NCBI GenBank assembly: GCA_902363375.1
Contig: CABIZX010000001.1
Coordinates: forward strand, 1,543,950 to 1,607,949
Source: Clostridiaceae bacterium
GTDB taxonomy: Bacteria; Bacillota; Clostridia; Clostridiales; Clostridiaceae
Direction: 5' to 3'
Length of the DNA: 64,000 bases
This document shows positions 44,040-52,810 of this stretch, in pieces; position 1 is the stretch's first letter; every line of letters starts with the position of its first letter. Made by a program: the position numbers and the translations under genes. Below the pieces are notes generated by a model. That model was not told the DNA's origin. It made no database searches and worked only from the letters and a program-made list of their open reading frames with translations.

Positions 44040-45395
44040 CTATTTCTTCAGTAGCTTTACCACCGTTTCAACATGTGGCGTATGTGGGAACATATCCATA
44101 ACCTTTACCTTCTCCACCTTATATCCATTAGCAGTTAATACCTCTAAGTCCACTGCTAGTGTTTTGGGGTTACAGGATACGTAGATTATTTCTTTGGCAT
44201 CAAATTTTATTACATAATCTAAAGCTACTGGGTGTACTCCTGGTCTTGGTGGGTCTAGGATTATTATGTCTGGCTTTTCTGTTACATTTTTTATAGTTAC
44301 GGCTACGTCTCCTGCTATGAATTCACAGTTGTTTAAGCCATTCATTTTAGCATTTTCCTTTGCAGCTTCTACAGCTTCTTCTATAAGTTCTATTCCTACA
44401 ACCTTTTTTGCTTTAGGTGCTACTATTTGACCTATGGTTCCTGTACCGCAGTATAGGTCAAAGACTACCTTGTCTTCTGATTCCCCTATGAAGTCTCTTA
44501 CTATGGAGTAAAGCTTCTCTGCTCCTTTTGTGTTAGTTTGGAAGAAAGCAAAAGGATTTATTTTAAACTTTAGTCCTAGAAGGTCTTCTATTATATAGTC
44601 TCTTCCATATAATACTTCTAAGGAGTCTGCTTGAACCACATCTGATAGAGAATCATTTAATGTGTGAATTATTCCTGTGATTTCACCTTTAAGGTTTAAT
44701 GCTTTTAAATCATCTACAAAGGCTGTAAAGTCATATTCTGCTTGTGTAGTTGTTACTATGTTTACTAATATTTCTCCTGTATTTATGGCCTTTCTTACTA
44801 CTAAGTTTCTTAGGAAACCTTCATGTTTTAATATTCTATAGTAAGGAAGTTCTGATTTTCTAAAATGAGCTATAGTAGCACTTATTATGGCTCTAAAGTC
44901 TTCATCTACTATTTGACAGTTATGTACTGATACTATGGCAAAGCTTTTTCCTTTAGCGTGCATTCCAAGAGTTAATTCTCCACCCTTTTCAAAATCACCA
45001 AAGGTAAATTCCATCTTATTTCTATATTCATAATGAAGAGGACTGCTTTCTATGCCTAAGTATTCATAATCCTTTATTCCTTTATTATCTAAAAGAGCTT
45101 TTACCTGTTCTTCTTTAAATTTAAGTTGAGTGTCTAGAGATAAATCTCCATGGCTACAGCCTCCACAAACTCCAAAGATGTCACAAGCTGGCTCTATTTT
45201 ATAATCTACGTCTTCTAAAACTTCAAGTAGTTTAGCTTCTACTCCATTAGAATTTTTCTTTGTCACTCTAGCTTTAACCTTTTGTCCTGGTAAGGTATTT
45301 TTTATGGCTACCTTTTCTCCTTCATAGAAAGCTATTCCTTTACCTGGGAACTCTGTACCTTCTATGATAAATTCATATTCTTTTCTCTTTCTCAT
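44040..45395 (-). CDS. rlmD: 23S rRNA (uracil-5-)-methyltransferase, RlmD/RlmCD type
   Basis: About 451 residues: N-terminal TRAM domain (about 1-60), iron-sulfur cluster Cys in [10 protein letters not shown] with a fourth Cys in SVHNCQIVD, AdoMet motif [21 protein letters not shown] and catalytic Cys in [13 protein letters not shown]. It methylates U in 23S rRNA at carbon 5; which positions (747, 1939 or both) cannot be told. The ATG at 45395, 7 nt after AAGGAG, is preferred to the longer frame starting at 45440. Stand-alone housekeeping gene with its own terminator. Confidence 0.93.
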   Translation of the reverse strand: MRKRKEYEFIIEGTEFPGKGIAFYEGEKVAIKNTLPGQKVKARVTKKNSNGVEAKLLEVLEDVDYKIEPACDIFGVCGGCSHGDLSLDTQLKFKEEQVKALLDNKGIKDYEYLGIESSPLHYEYRNKMEFTFGDFEKGGELTLGMHAKGKSFAIVSVHNCQIVDEDFRAIISATIAHFRKSELPYYRILKHEGFLRNLVVRKAINTGEILVNIVTTTQAEYDFTAFVDDLKALNLKGEITGIIHTLNDSLSDVVQADSLEVLYGRDYIIEDLLGLKFKINPFAFFQTNTKGAEKLYSIVRDFIGESEDKVVFDLYCGTGTIGQIVAPKAKKVVGIELIEEAVEAAKENAKMNGLNNCEFIAGDVAVTIKNVTEKPDIIILDPPRPGVHPVALDYVIKFDAKEIIYVSCNPKTLAVDLEVLTANGYKVEKVKVMDMFPHTPHVETVVKLLKK

Positions 45396-45911
45396 GCCTA
45401 TCTCCTTATTCAATAAAATTTCTATATTTATCTTTTGCACTTTTCAAAGTAAACTTTTTAAAATCTTATATAGTCTTATATTTAACTTTTTCTATTGGTA
45501 AACTTAAAAACACGCATAGATTATAAATTTTATATACATATATTTATAGATATCCCTATATCCATATATCTTATTACTATTAACCTTTATGTTTATCATT
45601 AAATATGAAGAAACTTTTTCTTAAAATATTTCTAAATACCTACAAATCATTGTGATTCTATCTAAATACATAAATTTAATTTAAAATTACCTAGTTAATT
45701 ATATATTATACCCTGAATTTTATCTAGGCTTTTATACTATATCTAGAGTAATTTTATTATTTTCTCCTCTGCTTATTCCTTTGCCAGAATATACTACTAA
45801 TATTATGTGAACTATTTAAGATGCACCTTAATATTATTGTTAGCGAATTTCCTTAATCTCTTCCTAAGTATTTTTGTTTATATTTTAATTGTTAACATAA
45901 TTAAGGCTTAA
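45396..45911. other. Intergenic stretch between divergent rlmD and tetR genes
   Basis: About 500 bp of very AT-rich DNA between divergently oriented genes. It contains the promoter region of rlmD (minus) but no RNA gene, repeat or coding frame I can support. A good plus-strand promoter begins at 45912. Confidence 0.5.
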
Positions 45912-45941
45912 TTGACATAAAATATAAGAAGTTGATATAAT
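45912..45941 (+). promoter_or_regulatory. Consensus sigma-A promoter for the TetR gene
   Basis: TTGACA (45912-45917), 18-bp spacer, TATAAT (45936-45941). Start codon of the regulator lies 55 bp further on, after AAAGGGG. Confidence 0.75.
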
Positions 45942-45996
45942 TATTGAAACTATATAAAAAGTTTTAAATAATCTTTAAAGGGGTGAGGATTATATA

Positions 45997-46563
45997 ATGA
46001 GAGCTAAAAAAGAAGATACTAAAGTACTTATAGTTGAAAGTTTCAGAAAGCTTATGCTTGAACATTCCTTTGATAAGATAACTATAAAAATGATTACGGA
46101 TGAAGCTAATTTAATAAGACCATCTTTTTATAATCACTTTGCTGATAAATACGAACTATTAGAATTTATTTGTTACAAGGATGTATTTGAAGGTACAGCC
46201 CTTCTTATTGATAATAAAATGTATAGGGAAACAATTCTCTTTATTCTTAATAGGATTGAAAATAATAAAGAATTCTATATAAGAGCAGTTAAGATAGAAG
46301 GTCAAAACTCCTTTGAAAGTATAATTTGTAAGTTTCTTCTTGAGATGTTTGAAGAACTATTTTCTATTCTTAATATAGAAAATATGAACTTTGAAGGGAT
46401 TCTGACAGCTTCTGAAATTGCCAATTACTATTCTAGAGGTTTAACCTTTTTTTTAATTACTTGGCTAAAAAAAGGTGTACAAGTTCCAGCACATACATTA
46501 GCTGAAAAATATTATTTACTTCTTTCTAATTCTTTAGAAGATATCGTATCTAAACCCCTATAA
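45997..46563 (+). CDS. TetR/AcrR family transcriptional regulator
   Basis: A 188-residue protein with the TetR N-terminal DNA-binding domain (VESFRKLMLEHSFDKITIKMITDEANLIRPSFYNHFADKYEL, key part SFYNHFADKYEL) and a helical ligand-binding part that resembles the TetR_C_8 (DhaS-like) type. Monocistronic: a consensus promoter precedes it and a terminator (46687-46717) follows. The next genes, mntP and a radical SAM protein, lie on the same strand beyond the terminator, and could be targets, but no operator was identified. Confidence 0.9.
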   Translation: MRAKKEDTKVLIVESFRKLMLEHSFDKITIKMITDEANLIRPSFYNHFADKYELLEFICYKDVFEGTALLIDNKMYRETILFILNRIENNKEFYIRAVKIEGQNSFESIICKFLLEMFEELFSILNIENMNFEGILTASEIANYYSRGLTFFLITWLKKGVQVPAHTLAEKYYLLLSNSLEDIVSKPL

Positions 46564-46686
46564 TTTAGACATTATATATTAATTTCTTGTCTGTTAAAAA
46601 TATTAAAATAATCTTTTCCATGATAAAAAACTATACATATATAGGTTACTTACCATATCATAAAACAATTAAACAACTTTGTTTTT

Positions 46687-46717
46687 AAAGCGGCTACAAA
46701 AGCTGCTTTTTGTTTTT
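46687..46717 (+). terminator. Rho-independent terminator of the TetR gene
   Basis: AAAGCGGC (46687-46694) pairs with GCTGCTTT (46702-46709; one G-U pair), then TTGTTTTTT. Confidence 0.8.
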
Positions 46718-46807
46718 TATAGGCTACATTTTAATCAAAGTGTATTTTTACATAAAAACCTATATTAACTATAATTTAAGAAAACAGATTATGAAAGGAA
46801 GATGCTT

Positions 46808-47386
46808 ATGAGTGTTCTGGAAGTAATCATAGTATCAATAGGATTATCCTTAGATGCATTTACAGTAACCGTATGTAATGGTGCAACTCAACCTTACTTA
46901 AAAAAGCGTATGGATCTTATTGTTGGCCTGGCATTTGGAGGAATGCAAGCTATTATGCTTACTATTGGAATGATGATTACCAGATTTCCAGTAAGCTCAA
47001 TCTACTCTGAAACTTTTAAATCTATTAATCAATGGTTTTCTGCAATTATTTTTATTTTCTTAGGACTTAAGATGATAAGAAATGCTATGACAGTTAAATC
47101 CATCAATGAGCAAAGGGAGGTTTTTAATTATAAAAAGATTTTTTCTCTAGCCTTTGCAACTAGCATAGATGCATTAATTCTTGGCATTGGCTTTGCTCTA
47201 CTACGCACAGAAATTATTATAGATATGTTTATCATATTTATAATAACAGGCCTATCATCTATTGTTGGTCTAAGGGTTGGCTATCGTATGGGGGATAAAT
47301 ACAGAAGATCTGTTAACTTATGTGGTAGCATCATATTACTTATTATGGGAGTAAAAATGATACTTTCTTACTTTAAAATTATTTAG
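46808..47386 (+). CDS. mntP: MntP-type manganese efflux pump
   Basis: About 192 residues, six predicted membrane helices in two repeats, each with the MntP signature: IGLSLDAFTVTVCNG in the first and FATSIDALILGIGFAL in the second, the Asp residues being the metal-binding ones. Exports Mn2+. The ATG at 46808 has GGAAG 7 nt upstream; an earlier ATG at 46802 is too close to the site. The loop after helix 3 is shorter than in Escherichia coli. It forms an operon with the radical SAM gene 15 bp downstream. No yybP-ykoY manganese riboswitch was recognised in the 85-bp leader after the terminator. Confidence 0.85.
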   Translation: MSVLEVIIVSIGLSLDAFTVTVCNGATQPYLKKRMDLIVGLAFGGMQAIMLTIGMMITRFPVSSIYSETFKSINQWFSAIIFIFLGLKMIRNAMTVKSINEQREVFNYKKIFSLAFATSIDALILGIGFALLRTEIIIDMFIIFIITGLSSIVGLRVGYRMGDKYRRSVNLCGSIILLIMGVKMILSYFKII

Positions 47387-47401
47387 AATGGGGGAAGGAT
47401 T

Positions 47402-48754
47402 ATGTTAAATGTAAAATACAAAATTGAAAAAGCAGCTTTAAAGCAAGTACTTGGCTATTTAAAGAAAAATCCAGAAGAAAACTTAGAAAAAATTATCCAC
47501 TGGGTAAGAAAATTTGATACTGAAAACTTATATACTGATCAATATGATACCGTTGAAGGATTTTTAAAAGATAAGGATAATAACTGGGTAGAGCTTATGA
47601 CTAAACTAGTAAAAGAAGTAGATTCTCATATTTTAGAAACTGTGTTTAGTAACTTTCTTCTTAATGCTTCTATTAAAGGTTGGAGTGAGTCTAGAAAGAA
47701 ATCTAAAGAATATGGATATGACATTCCTTTCACCTTACTCATAGATCCTACCACTGCTTGTAATAAAAAGTGTATTGGTTGCTGGGCTGCCGATTATAAT
47801 AAGGCCTTAAATCTAAGTTTTGATGAATTAGATAGTATACTTACTCAAGGTAAGGATTTAGGTATCTTCTTTTATATAATGACTGGTGGTGAGCCTTTAG
47901 TTAGAAAGAATGATATATTAAAGCTTGCTGAAAAACATAATGACTGTGTATTTATGATATTTACTAATGGAACACTTATTGACCAAAGCTTCTGTGAAGA
48001 TTTATGTAAAGTTGGAAATATAGTTCCTACTATAAGTGTAGAGGGCTTTGATGATGCTACTGATGCAAGACGTGGAGATGGTTCTTGGAAGGATATTACA
48101 AGAGCTATGTCTCTTATGAAGAAAAATAGAATTCCTTTTGGATTCTCAACCTGCTTTACAACTAATAACTGCGATAGTGTTTTATCTGAAGAGTTTATAG
48201 ACATGATGATAAACATGGGTGCATACTTCTCTTGGTACTTTACTTTCATGCCTATAGGCTGCAAAACAGATACATCCTTAATGGCTAATCCGGATCAAAG
48301 GGAAAAACTATACCGTACTATTAGAGGATGGCGTTCTACTAAACCAATCTTTAATATGGATTTCTGGCATGATGCTGAGTATGTTGGCGGTTGTGTTGCT
48401 GGTGGAAGAAGATATTGCCATATTAATGCTAATGGAGATGTGGAACCTTGTGTATTCTGCCACTACTCCAGTGCTAATATAAAGGAAGTGTCTTTGATAG
48501 AAGCTTTAGGACAACCACTATTTATGGAGTATCAGAAAAACCAACCATTTAATGAAAATCAATTTAGACCTTGTCCAATCCTTGACAATGCTCCGAAGAT
48601 TGCTGAAATGGTTAAAGCTTCTGGAGCTAAATCTACTGAGTATGTAGATCCTGAAAATGTAGATGATTTAGTAGCTAAAACTATAGATTATGGTAAGATC
48701 TGGGCTAAGAAGGCTGAACCACTATGGGAAGAGAATTTAAAAAGTAAAAAGTAA
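47402..48754 (+). CDS. Radical SAM protein with SPASM-like C-terminus
   Basis: A 450-residue radical SAM enzyme. The cluster motif C120-x3-C124-x2-C127 is in TTACNKKCIGCWAAD, and MTGGEPLVRK is the SAM-binding GGE motif. A C-terminal Cys set (CVAGGRRYC, PCVFCHYS, RPCPILD) suggests one or two auxiliary clusters as in SPASM-type enzymes. The 110-residue N-terminal helical extension is unusual. Substrate unknown: relatives modify peptides or cofactors, but no small peptide gene is seen nearby. Good GGGGGAAGG site, operon with mntP. Confidence 0.88.
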   Translation: MLNVKYKIEKAALKQVLGYLKKNPEENLEKIIHWVRKFDTENLYTDQYDTVEGFLKDKDNNWVELMTKLVKEVDSHILETVFSNFLLNASIKGWSESRKKSKEYGYDIPFTLLIDPTTACNKKCIGCWAADYNKALNLSFDELDSILTQGKDLGIFFYIMTGGEPLVRKNDILKLAEKHNDCVFMIFTNGTLIDQSFCEDLCKVGNIVPTISVEGFDDATDARRGDGSWKDITRAMSLMKKNRIPFGFSTCFTTNNCDSVLSEEFIDMMINMGAYFSWYFTFMPIGCKTDTSLMANPDQREKLYRTIRGWRSTKPIFNMDFWHDAEYVGGCVAGGRRYCHINANGDVEPCVFCHYSSANIKEVSLIEALGQPLFMEYQKNQPFNENQFRPCPILDNAPKIAEMVKASGAKSTEYVDPENVDDLVAKTIDYGKIWAKKAEPLWEENLKSKK

Positions 48755-48766
48755 TATTGTTTTCTA

Positions 48767-48884
48767 AAGGACTTTTGCAAATAAGCTAATCTTAAATTAA
48801 TGCTGAGAAATGCACTTATATTATATTAAGGTAGAAACTCAGCATTTTATAAAGAGATTAGTAAGCTATTTTGCAAAAGTCCTT
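48767..48884. repeat. MITE-like inverted-repeat element
   Basis: Outer arms AAGGACTTTTGCAAA (48767-48781) and its complement (48870-48884) are perfect for 15 bp, continue imperfectly for about 12 more (AAGCTAATCT against AGATTAGTAAGCT), and an inner pair AATGCTGAG/CTCAGCATT (48799-48807 and 48838-48846) closes a hairpin. No transposase is encoded. The GGACTTTTGCAAA-type ends resemble terminal repeats of clostridial insertion sequences from memory, but I cannot verify that. It may serve as bidirectional terminator after the radical SAM gene. Confidence 0.6.
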
Positions 48885-48966
48885 AAATGCTTTATATTAC
48901 AATTTAGATATATTTTGCATATAATCTCTCTTTAAAACATTAATTTTACTGTAATTTCAATATTAA

Positions 48967-49005
48967 TTGACACTAACTATAATTGTCTTTACAATTAAAT
49001 TATAG
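48967..49005 (+). promoter_or_regulatory. Promoter and operator-like dyad upstream of xpaC
   Basis: TTGACA (48967-48972), 17-bp spacer, TACAAT (48990-48995). The -10 is embedded in a dyad CTATAATTGT-CTTT-ACAATTAAATTATAG (48977-49005), which looks like a repressor or activator site. Start codon of xpaC is 37 bp downstream. Confidence 0.5.
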
Positions 49006-49041
49006 TATATAATACATATTTAACAAAGGGTTGGTGGTCAC

Positions 49042-49758
49042 ATGACGAATACTAATACGGAAGGTACAAAAACAAATATGAATAGCAATGAGTCATCAAA
49101 AAAGCAAAGGAATATGCGTGAAGAAATTAGAAAACCACCTATTCCCTTTTATGCAGTAGGTATATTTTGGTTGATTTACACCTTACTTTTCCCGATGTAC
49201 CGTATCTTTGACTTGATAATAGCTGGAGTACTCTCTATCCTTGTTTACTTTATAGTAAATAAATTAACGCCTTCTATCACTATTATGGTTCCAATAAAAG
49301 AAGAGCCAATTCACTCTGGTGATGAAACTGTAGACGATATTATTGCTGAAGGTCTTACTTACCTTAGGCAAATTAAGCAAGCAAATGATGCAATTACTGA
49401 CGAAAAAATTACTGTTCAAATTACACGCATGGAAGTAGCTACTGATAAGATTTTTAGATATATTGCAAAGCATCCTGAAGATGCACCACAAATACGTAAG
49501 TTTATGAGCTACTATTTACCTACCCTTCTCAAACTACTAAATTCATATATTAGTTTAAATGAACAGGGTATAAAAGGAGGACATATAACTTCTACCATGG
49601 AAAATATAGAGGGAATTCTCTCTACTATAGCCGATGCCTTTGAAAAGCAATTAGATAATCTTTTTGCAGATGATGCTTTAGATATATCTACTGATATCAA
49701 AGTGCTAGAGACTATGCTTGCTCAAGAAGGTCTAACTAGTGATGGCTTTAAGAAATAG
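49042..49758 (+). CDS. xpaC: XpaC family (5-bromo-4-chloroindolyl phosphate hydrolysis) membrane protein
   Basis: A 238-residue protein: charged N-terminus, two membrane helices (about 33-75), then a cytoplasmic helical domain of the XpaC family (DETVDDIIAEGLTYLRQIKQANDAI and FMSYYLPTLLKLLNSYISL). The family name comes from a phenotype in Bacillus; the biochemical role is not established. It is regularly encoded next to telA, as here, and both are linked to tellurite/toxic anion and envelope stress responses. Single ATG start after GGTGG; first gene of the cluster. Confidence 0.88.
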   Translation: MTNTNTEGTKTNMNSNESSKKQRNMREEIRKPPIPFYAVGIFWLIYTLLFPMYRIFDLIIAGVLSILVYFIVNKLTPSITIMVPIKEEPIHSGDETVDDIIAEGLTYLRQIKQANDAITDEKITVQITRMEVATDKIFRYIAKHPEDAPQIRKFMSYYLPTLLKLLNSYISLNEQGIKGGHITSTMENIEGILSTIADAFEKQLDNLFADDALDISTDIKVLETMLAQEGLTSDGFKK

Positions 49759-49915
49759 TTTTCTTCATGTAAATTACTTTCTTCTTATATAGAATTAATT
49801 TTATACTTATTTATAAAGTATATGACTTTTAATAATATATCTAAATTAAAGCTACTTAAAATCTTAGATTACCTTAGGAATCATTAAAGAATTTTATTTA
49901 TTAAAGTTTATATAA

Positions 49916-49982
49916 GGCACCTTGAAAAAATAAATAAGTCAGAATGCTCGTATATTTGACTTATTATTTATTTTCAGATGCC
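49916..49982 (+). other. Long hairpin between xpaC and telA
   Basis: GGCA (49916-49919) and the following TGAAAAAATAAATAAGTCA pair with TGACTTATTATTTATTTTCA and TGCC (49979-49982), giving a stem of about 25 pairs with few mismatches, 41 bp before the telA start. It could be an attenuator, a transcript-processing stem or a small repeat element. No T tract follows directly. Confidence 0.55.
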
Positions 49983-50023
49983 TAAACAAATATATTTATT
50001 TCAATATCAAGGAGGACAATTAA

Positions 50024-51196
50024 ATGACAAATAATGAAAATAAAGATATATTATCTACAGGTTCTAATACGTTCAATGTAATACCTTCCCTTACATTGGA
50101 GCCTTTTACTGAAACAGTTCCAGAAGTTAAACCAGAGCCTACTCCAGAGGTAGAGCCTGAAGTTCTTGATGATAGCTCATTAACTGATGAAGAGAAAAAA
50201 ATGGTAAGTGATTTTGCAGAAAAGATTGATATTACTAATACAAATATGATTCTTCAATATGGTGCTGCATCTCAAAAGAAAATAGCTGGTTTTTCTGAAA
50301 GTGCTCTTAGCAATGTTCGAACAAAGGATTTAGGCGAAGTTGGAGATATGATAACTAATTTAGTTGGTGAGCTTAAAGACTTTAGTACTGAAGAAAAACC
50401 TAAGGGTATCTTTGGAATATTTAAAAAAGCAGCTAATAACATATCGAATCTTAAAACTAAATATGATAAAGCTGAAGTAAATGTAGATAAGATATGCAAT
50501 GTTTTAGAAGGACATCAAATTCAACTATTAAAGGATATTGCCATGTTAGATGAAATGTATAGCATAAATCTAGTATATTTCAAAGAACTTTCTATGTATA
50601 TCCTTGCCGGTAAGAAAAAACTTGAAGATATCCGTAAAACAGTACTTCCTGAATTAGTTGCAAAGGCTAATGCTTCTAATTTACCTGAGGATTCTCAAGC
50701 TGCCAATGATATGGCTAATCTTTGTGATCGTTTTGAGAAAAAGATTCATGATTTAGAGCTTACTCGTATTATCTCTATTCAAATGGCTCCACAGATTAGA
50801 TTAGTTCAAAATAATGATACTCTTATGGCAGAAAAAATACAGTCTACTCTAGTTAATACTATTCCTCTTTGGAAGAGTCAAATGGTTATTGCCTTAGGTG
50901 TTGCTCATTCACAGCAAGCAATGGAAGCTCAAAGAGAAGTTACAAATATGACTAATGAATTATTACGTAAGAATGCTGAGACTCTAAAAACTGCTACTAT
51001 TGAAACTGCTAAAGAAAGTGAACGTGGAATTGTAGATATTGAAACATTAAAACATACTAATCAAACTCTTATATCTACCTTAGATGAAGTAGTTAAAATT
51101 CAAGAACAAGGCCGTCAGAAACGTCAAGAGGCTGAACTTGAAATTGGACGTATCGAAGGAGAACTTAAGAAAAAACTTTTAGATATTCGTCACTAA
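50024..51196 (+). CDS. telA: TelA family toxic anion resistance protein
   Basis: A 390-residue cytoplasmic, largely helical protein of the TelA/YceH family. Signature stretches: NTNMILQYGAASQKKIAGFSE, VLEGHQIQLLKDIAMLDEMY, and MAPQIRLVQNNDTLMAEKIQSTLVNTIPLWK (key part IPLWKSQMVIALG). The N-terminus (1-60) is Pro/Glu-rich. C-terminus is coiled coil. Proposed to protect against tellurite and cell-wall agents. Good AAGGAGG site. It works in a cluster with xpaC, a LemA-like protein and two TPM proteins, which together suggest a membrane-stress system. Confidence 0.92.
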   Translation: MTNNENKDILSTGSNTFNVIPSLTLEPFTETVPEVKPEPTPEVEPEVLDDSSLTDEEKKMVSDFAEKIDITNTNMILQYGAASQKKIAGFSESALSNVRTKDLGEVGDMITNLVGELKDFSTEEKPKGIFGIFKKAANNISNLKTKYDKAEVNVDKICNVLEGHQIQLLKDIAMLDEMYSINLVYFKELSMYILAGKKKLEDIRKTVLPELVAKANASNLPEDSQAANDMANLCDRFEKKIHDLELTRIISIQMAPQIRLVQNNDTLMAEKIQSTLVNTIPLWKSQMVIALGVAHSQQAMEAQREVTNMTNELLRKNAETLKTATIETAKESERGIVDIETLKHTNQTLISTLDEVVKIQEQGRQKRQEAELEIGRIEGELKKKLLDIRH

Positions 51197-51289
51197 TTTA
51201 AGCTTTATGTATTAGGTAATTTCTATATTAAAATGTTGATATGCAACTTAATAATATATTAGTAATAAGCTGATATTAAGGAGGACAAA

Positions 51290-51838
51290 ATGAACCTTTT
51301 AAAAAATAAAACCTTTGCCATAGTAATCATGATTTTAATGATTATTTCGTCAATTTTAATAGGTAGTCATCGGTCCCTTACTTCCCTTTCAAATGACGCC
51401 AGCAATGTATTTGTTAATGGAGTTAATGGTGATGGTATGGGTATTCAAAATGACTTAAATCAACGATTCGAATTAGCTGGTAATCTGGTAAAAATTGCAG
51501 ACAACTACATTGATATGAATAATGTTATATTTAAGACTATGAGCGATACTAGAAGTAACCTTACAAATGCTAAGACACCTAAAGAAAAGTATAGTGCAAA
51601 TATAAAATTAACTGATGCAGTTAATGAGCTATATACTTTACTTGGCAAGGAAAACTTATCTGATAAAGACGAGAAATATCGTAATAGTATATATGCTGAC
51701 TTTTCTAGCCGTAATGATACTATAGGTCATGATAAATATAATGAATATGCTAAAAATTTTAATGATACCTTAAAACAATTTCCTGCCAATATACTAAGTA
51801 AAATTACCTTTGTTAAGCCTTTAGAATTATTTCAATAA
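51290..51838 (+). CDS. lemA: LemA family protein
   Basis: A 182-residue protein with one N-terminal membrane anchor (TFAIVIMILMIISSILIG) and an extracytoplasmic helical domain. The LemA signature is visible in its C-terminal YNEYAKNFNDTLKQFPANIL (conserved YN...FN...FP). LemA proteins are commonly paired with TPM-domain proteins, as here (next gene, 21 bp away). Function unknown; a role in envelope stress or protein quality is suspected. The AGGAGG-like site precedes the ATG. Confidence 0.85.
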   Translation: MNLLKNKTFAIVIMILMIISSILIGSHRSLTSLSNDASNVFVNGVNGDGMGIQNDLNQRFELAGNLVKIADNYIDMNNVIFKTMSDTRSNLTNAKTPKEKYSANIKLTDAVNELYTLLGKENLSDKDEKYRNSIYADFSSRNDTIGHDKYNEYAKNFNDTLKQFPANILSKITFVKPLELFQ

Positions 51839-51859
51839 CAAGTTTAAGGGGGAAATATA

Positions 51860-52753
51860 ATGAAAAAAAGGCTATTTAGAGCTAAGTCCCTTATGTCTAT
51901 AGCTATTTTTCTAGTAATGTTTTTATTTAATGTTCCTGTAGCCAATGCTGAAACTAATATACCAGAACCATCTAGTCTCTTATATGTAACTGATAATGCC
52001 AAAATATTATCTTCTAACACAGCAAATTATATAGTTGAAAAAAATAATATATTATATGAAAATACTGGTGCACAAATTGCCATATTGACCATTGATTTCT
52101 TACCTGATGGATATAACTCAGAAGAATATGCTCATGCTGTTTTCAACAGTTGGGGTGTTGGCTCAAAGGAAAAAAATAATGGTGTGCTCTTACTTCTAGT
52201 ACCTGGCGAAGATAAATTTTGGATTGCACAAGGTACTGGATTGGAAAACTCACTTAATAGTGGCACAATGGATAATATTCTTAATGACTATCTTGCTGAT
52301 GACTTTGATAAAGGGAATTATGATGCTGCTATTAAAAATACCTTTAATGCCCTTCTTCATGAGATGGATAGAATTTATGGTTCTTCTACAAGCGATAATG
52401 TTAACTATAATAATCCAGTTGTCAATGAAGAGTCTGAGAGAGAATCCTCATTTTTTGCTGATATAATTATTCCTTTCGGAATATTCTTTTTAATTTTATT
52501 CTTTACCATTAACTTCTGTAGCCCAAGAGGTAGATCTAGACGTAGATATTATGACGATAGCTATGGTCCTAGAAGACCATTTAATCCTAGGCGCCATCAC
52601 CATCGTCTACCAAGACCTCCATTTGGTGGTGGATCTTCCTTCGGTGGGAATAGGCCAAAGCCTCCTTTCGGCGGTGGTTTTGGAGGAGGTTCTTCAAATG
52701 GTGGTTCATTGGGTGGAGGTAGCTCCAGAGGTGGCGGTGCCGGTAGAAAATAA
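51860..52753 (+). CDS. TPM-domain membrane protein with Gly-rich tail
   Basis: A 297-residue protein: signal peptide (about 1-30, cleavage near VANAET), one TPM domain (about 40-170; YVTDNAKILS, GAQIAILTI, GVGSKEKNNGVLLLLVP, WIAQGTGLE), a membrane helix (IIIPFGIFFLILFFTINF, about 200-218), then an Arg/His/Pro/Gly-rich tail ending SSRGGGAGRK. TPM proteins (YgcG type) are membrane proteins, some with acid-phosphatase-like activity. It is clustered with lemA. The same C-terminal decapeptide ends the next gene product, indicating duplication or shared sorting function. Confidence 0.9.
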   Translation: MKKRLFRAKSLMSIAIFLVMFLFNVPVANAETNIPEPSSLLYVTDNAKILSSNTANYIVEKNNILYENTGAQIAILTIDFLPDGYNSEEYAHAVFNSWGVGSKEKNNGVLLLLVPGEDKFWIAQGTGLENSLNSGTMDNILNDYLADDFDKGNYDAAIKNTFNALLHEMDRIYGSSTSDNVNYNNPVVNEESERESSFFADIIIPFGIFFLILFFTINFCSPRGRSRRRYYDDSYGPRRPFNPRRHHHRLPRPPFGGGSSFGGNRPKPPFGGGFGGGSSNGGSLGGGSSRGGGAGRK

Positions 52754-52810
52754 CTTAAAAACTTCCACAAATTAATACAAATTTTAATTTTGTAATTATA
52801 GGAGATATTT

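Noticed and set aside
46570..46807. Possible yybP-ykoY manganese riboswitch before mntP
   Set aside because: The leader after the tetR terminator is only about 90 bases and lacks the conserved loops of that class.
47872..48264. Minus-strand ORF of 130 codons
   Set aside because: Shadow of the radical SAM gene; no ribosome-binding site.
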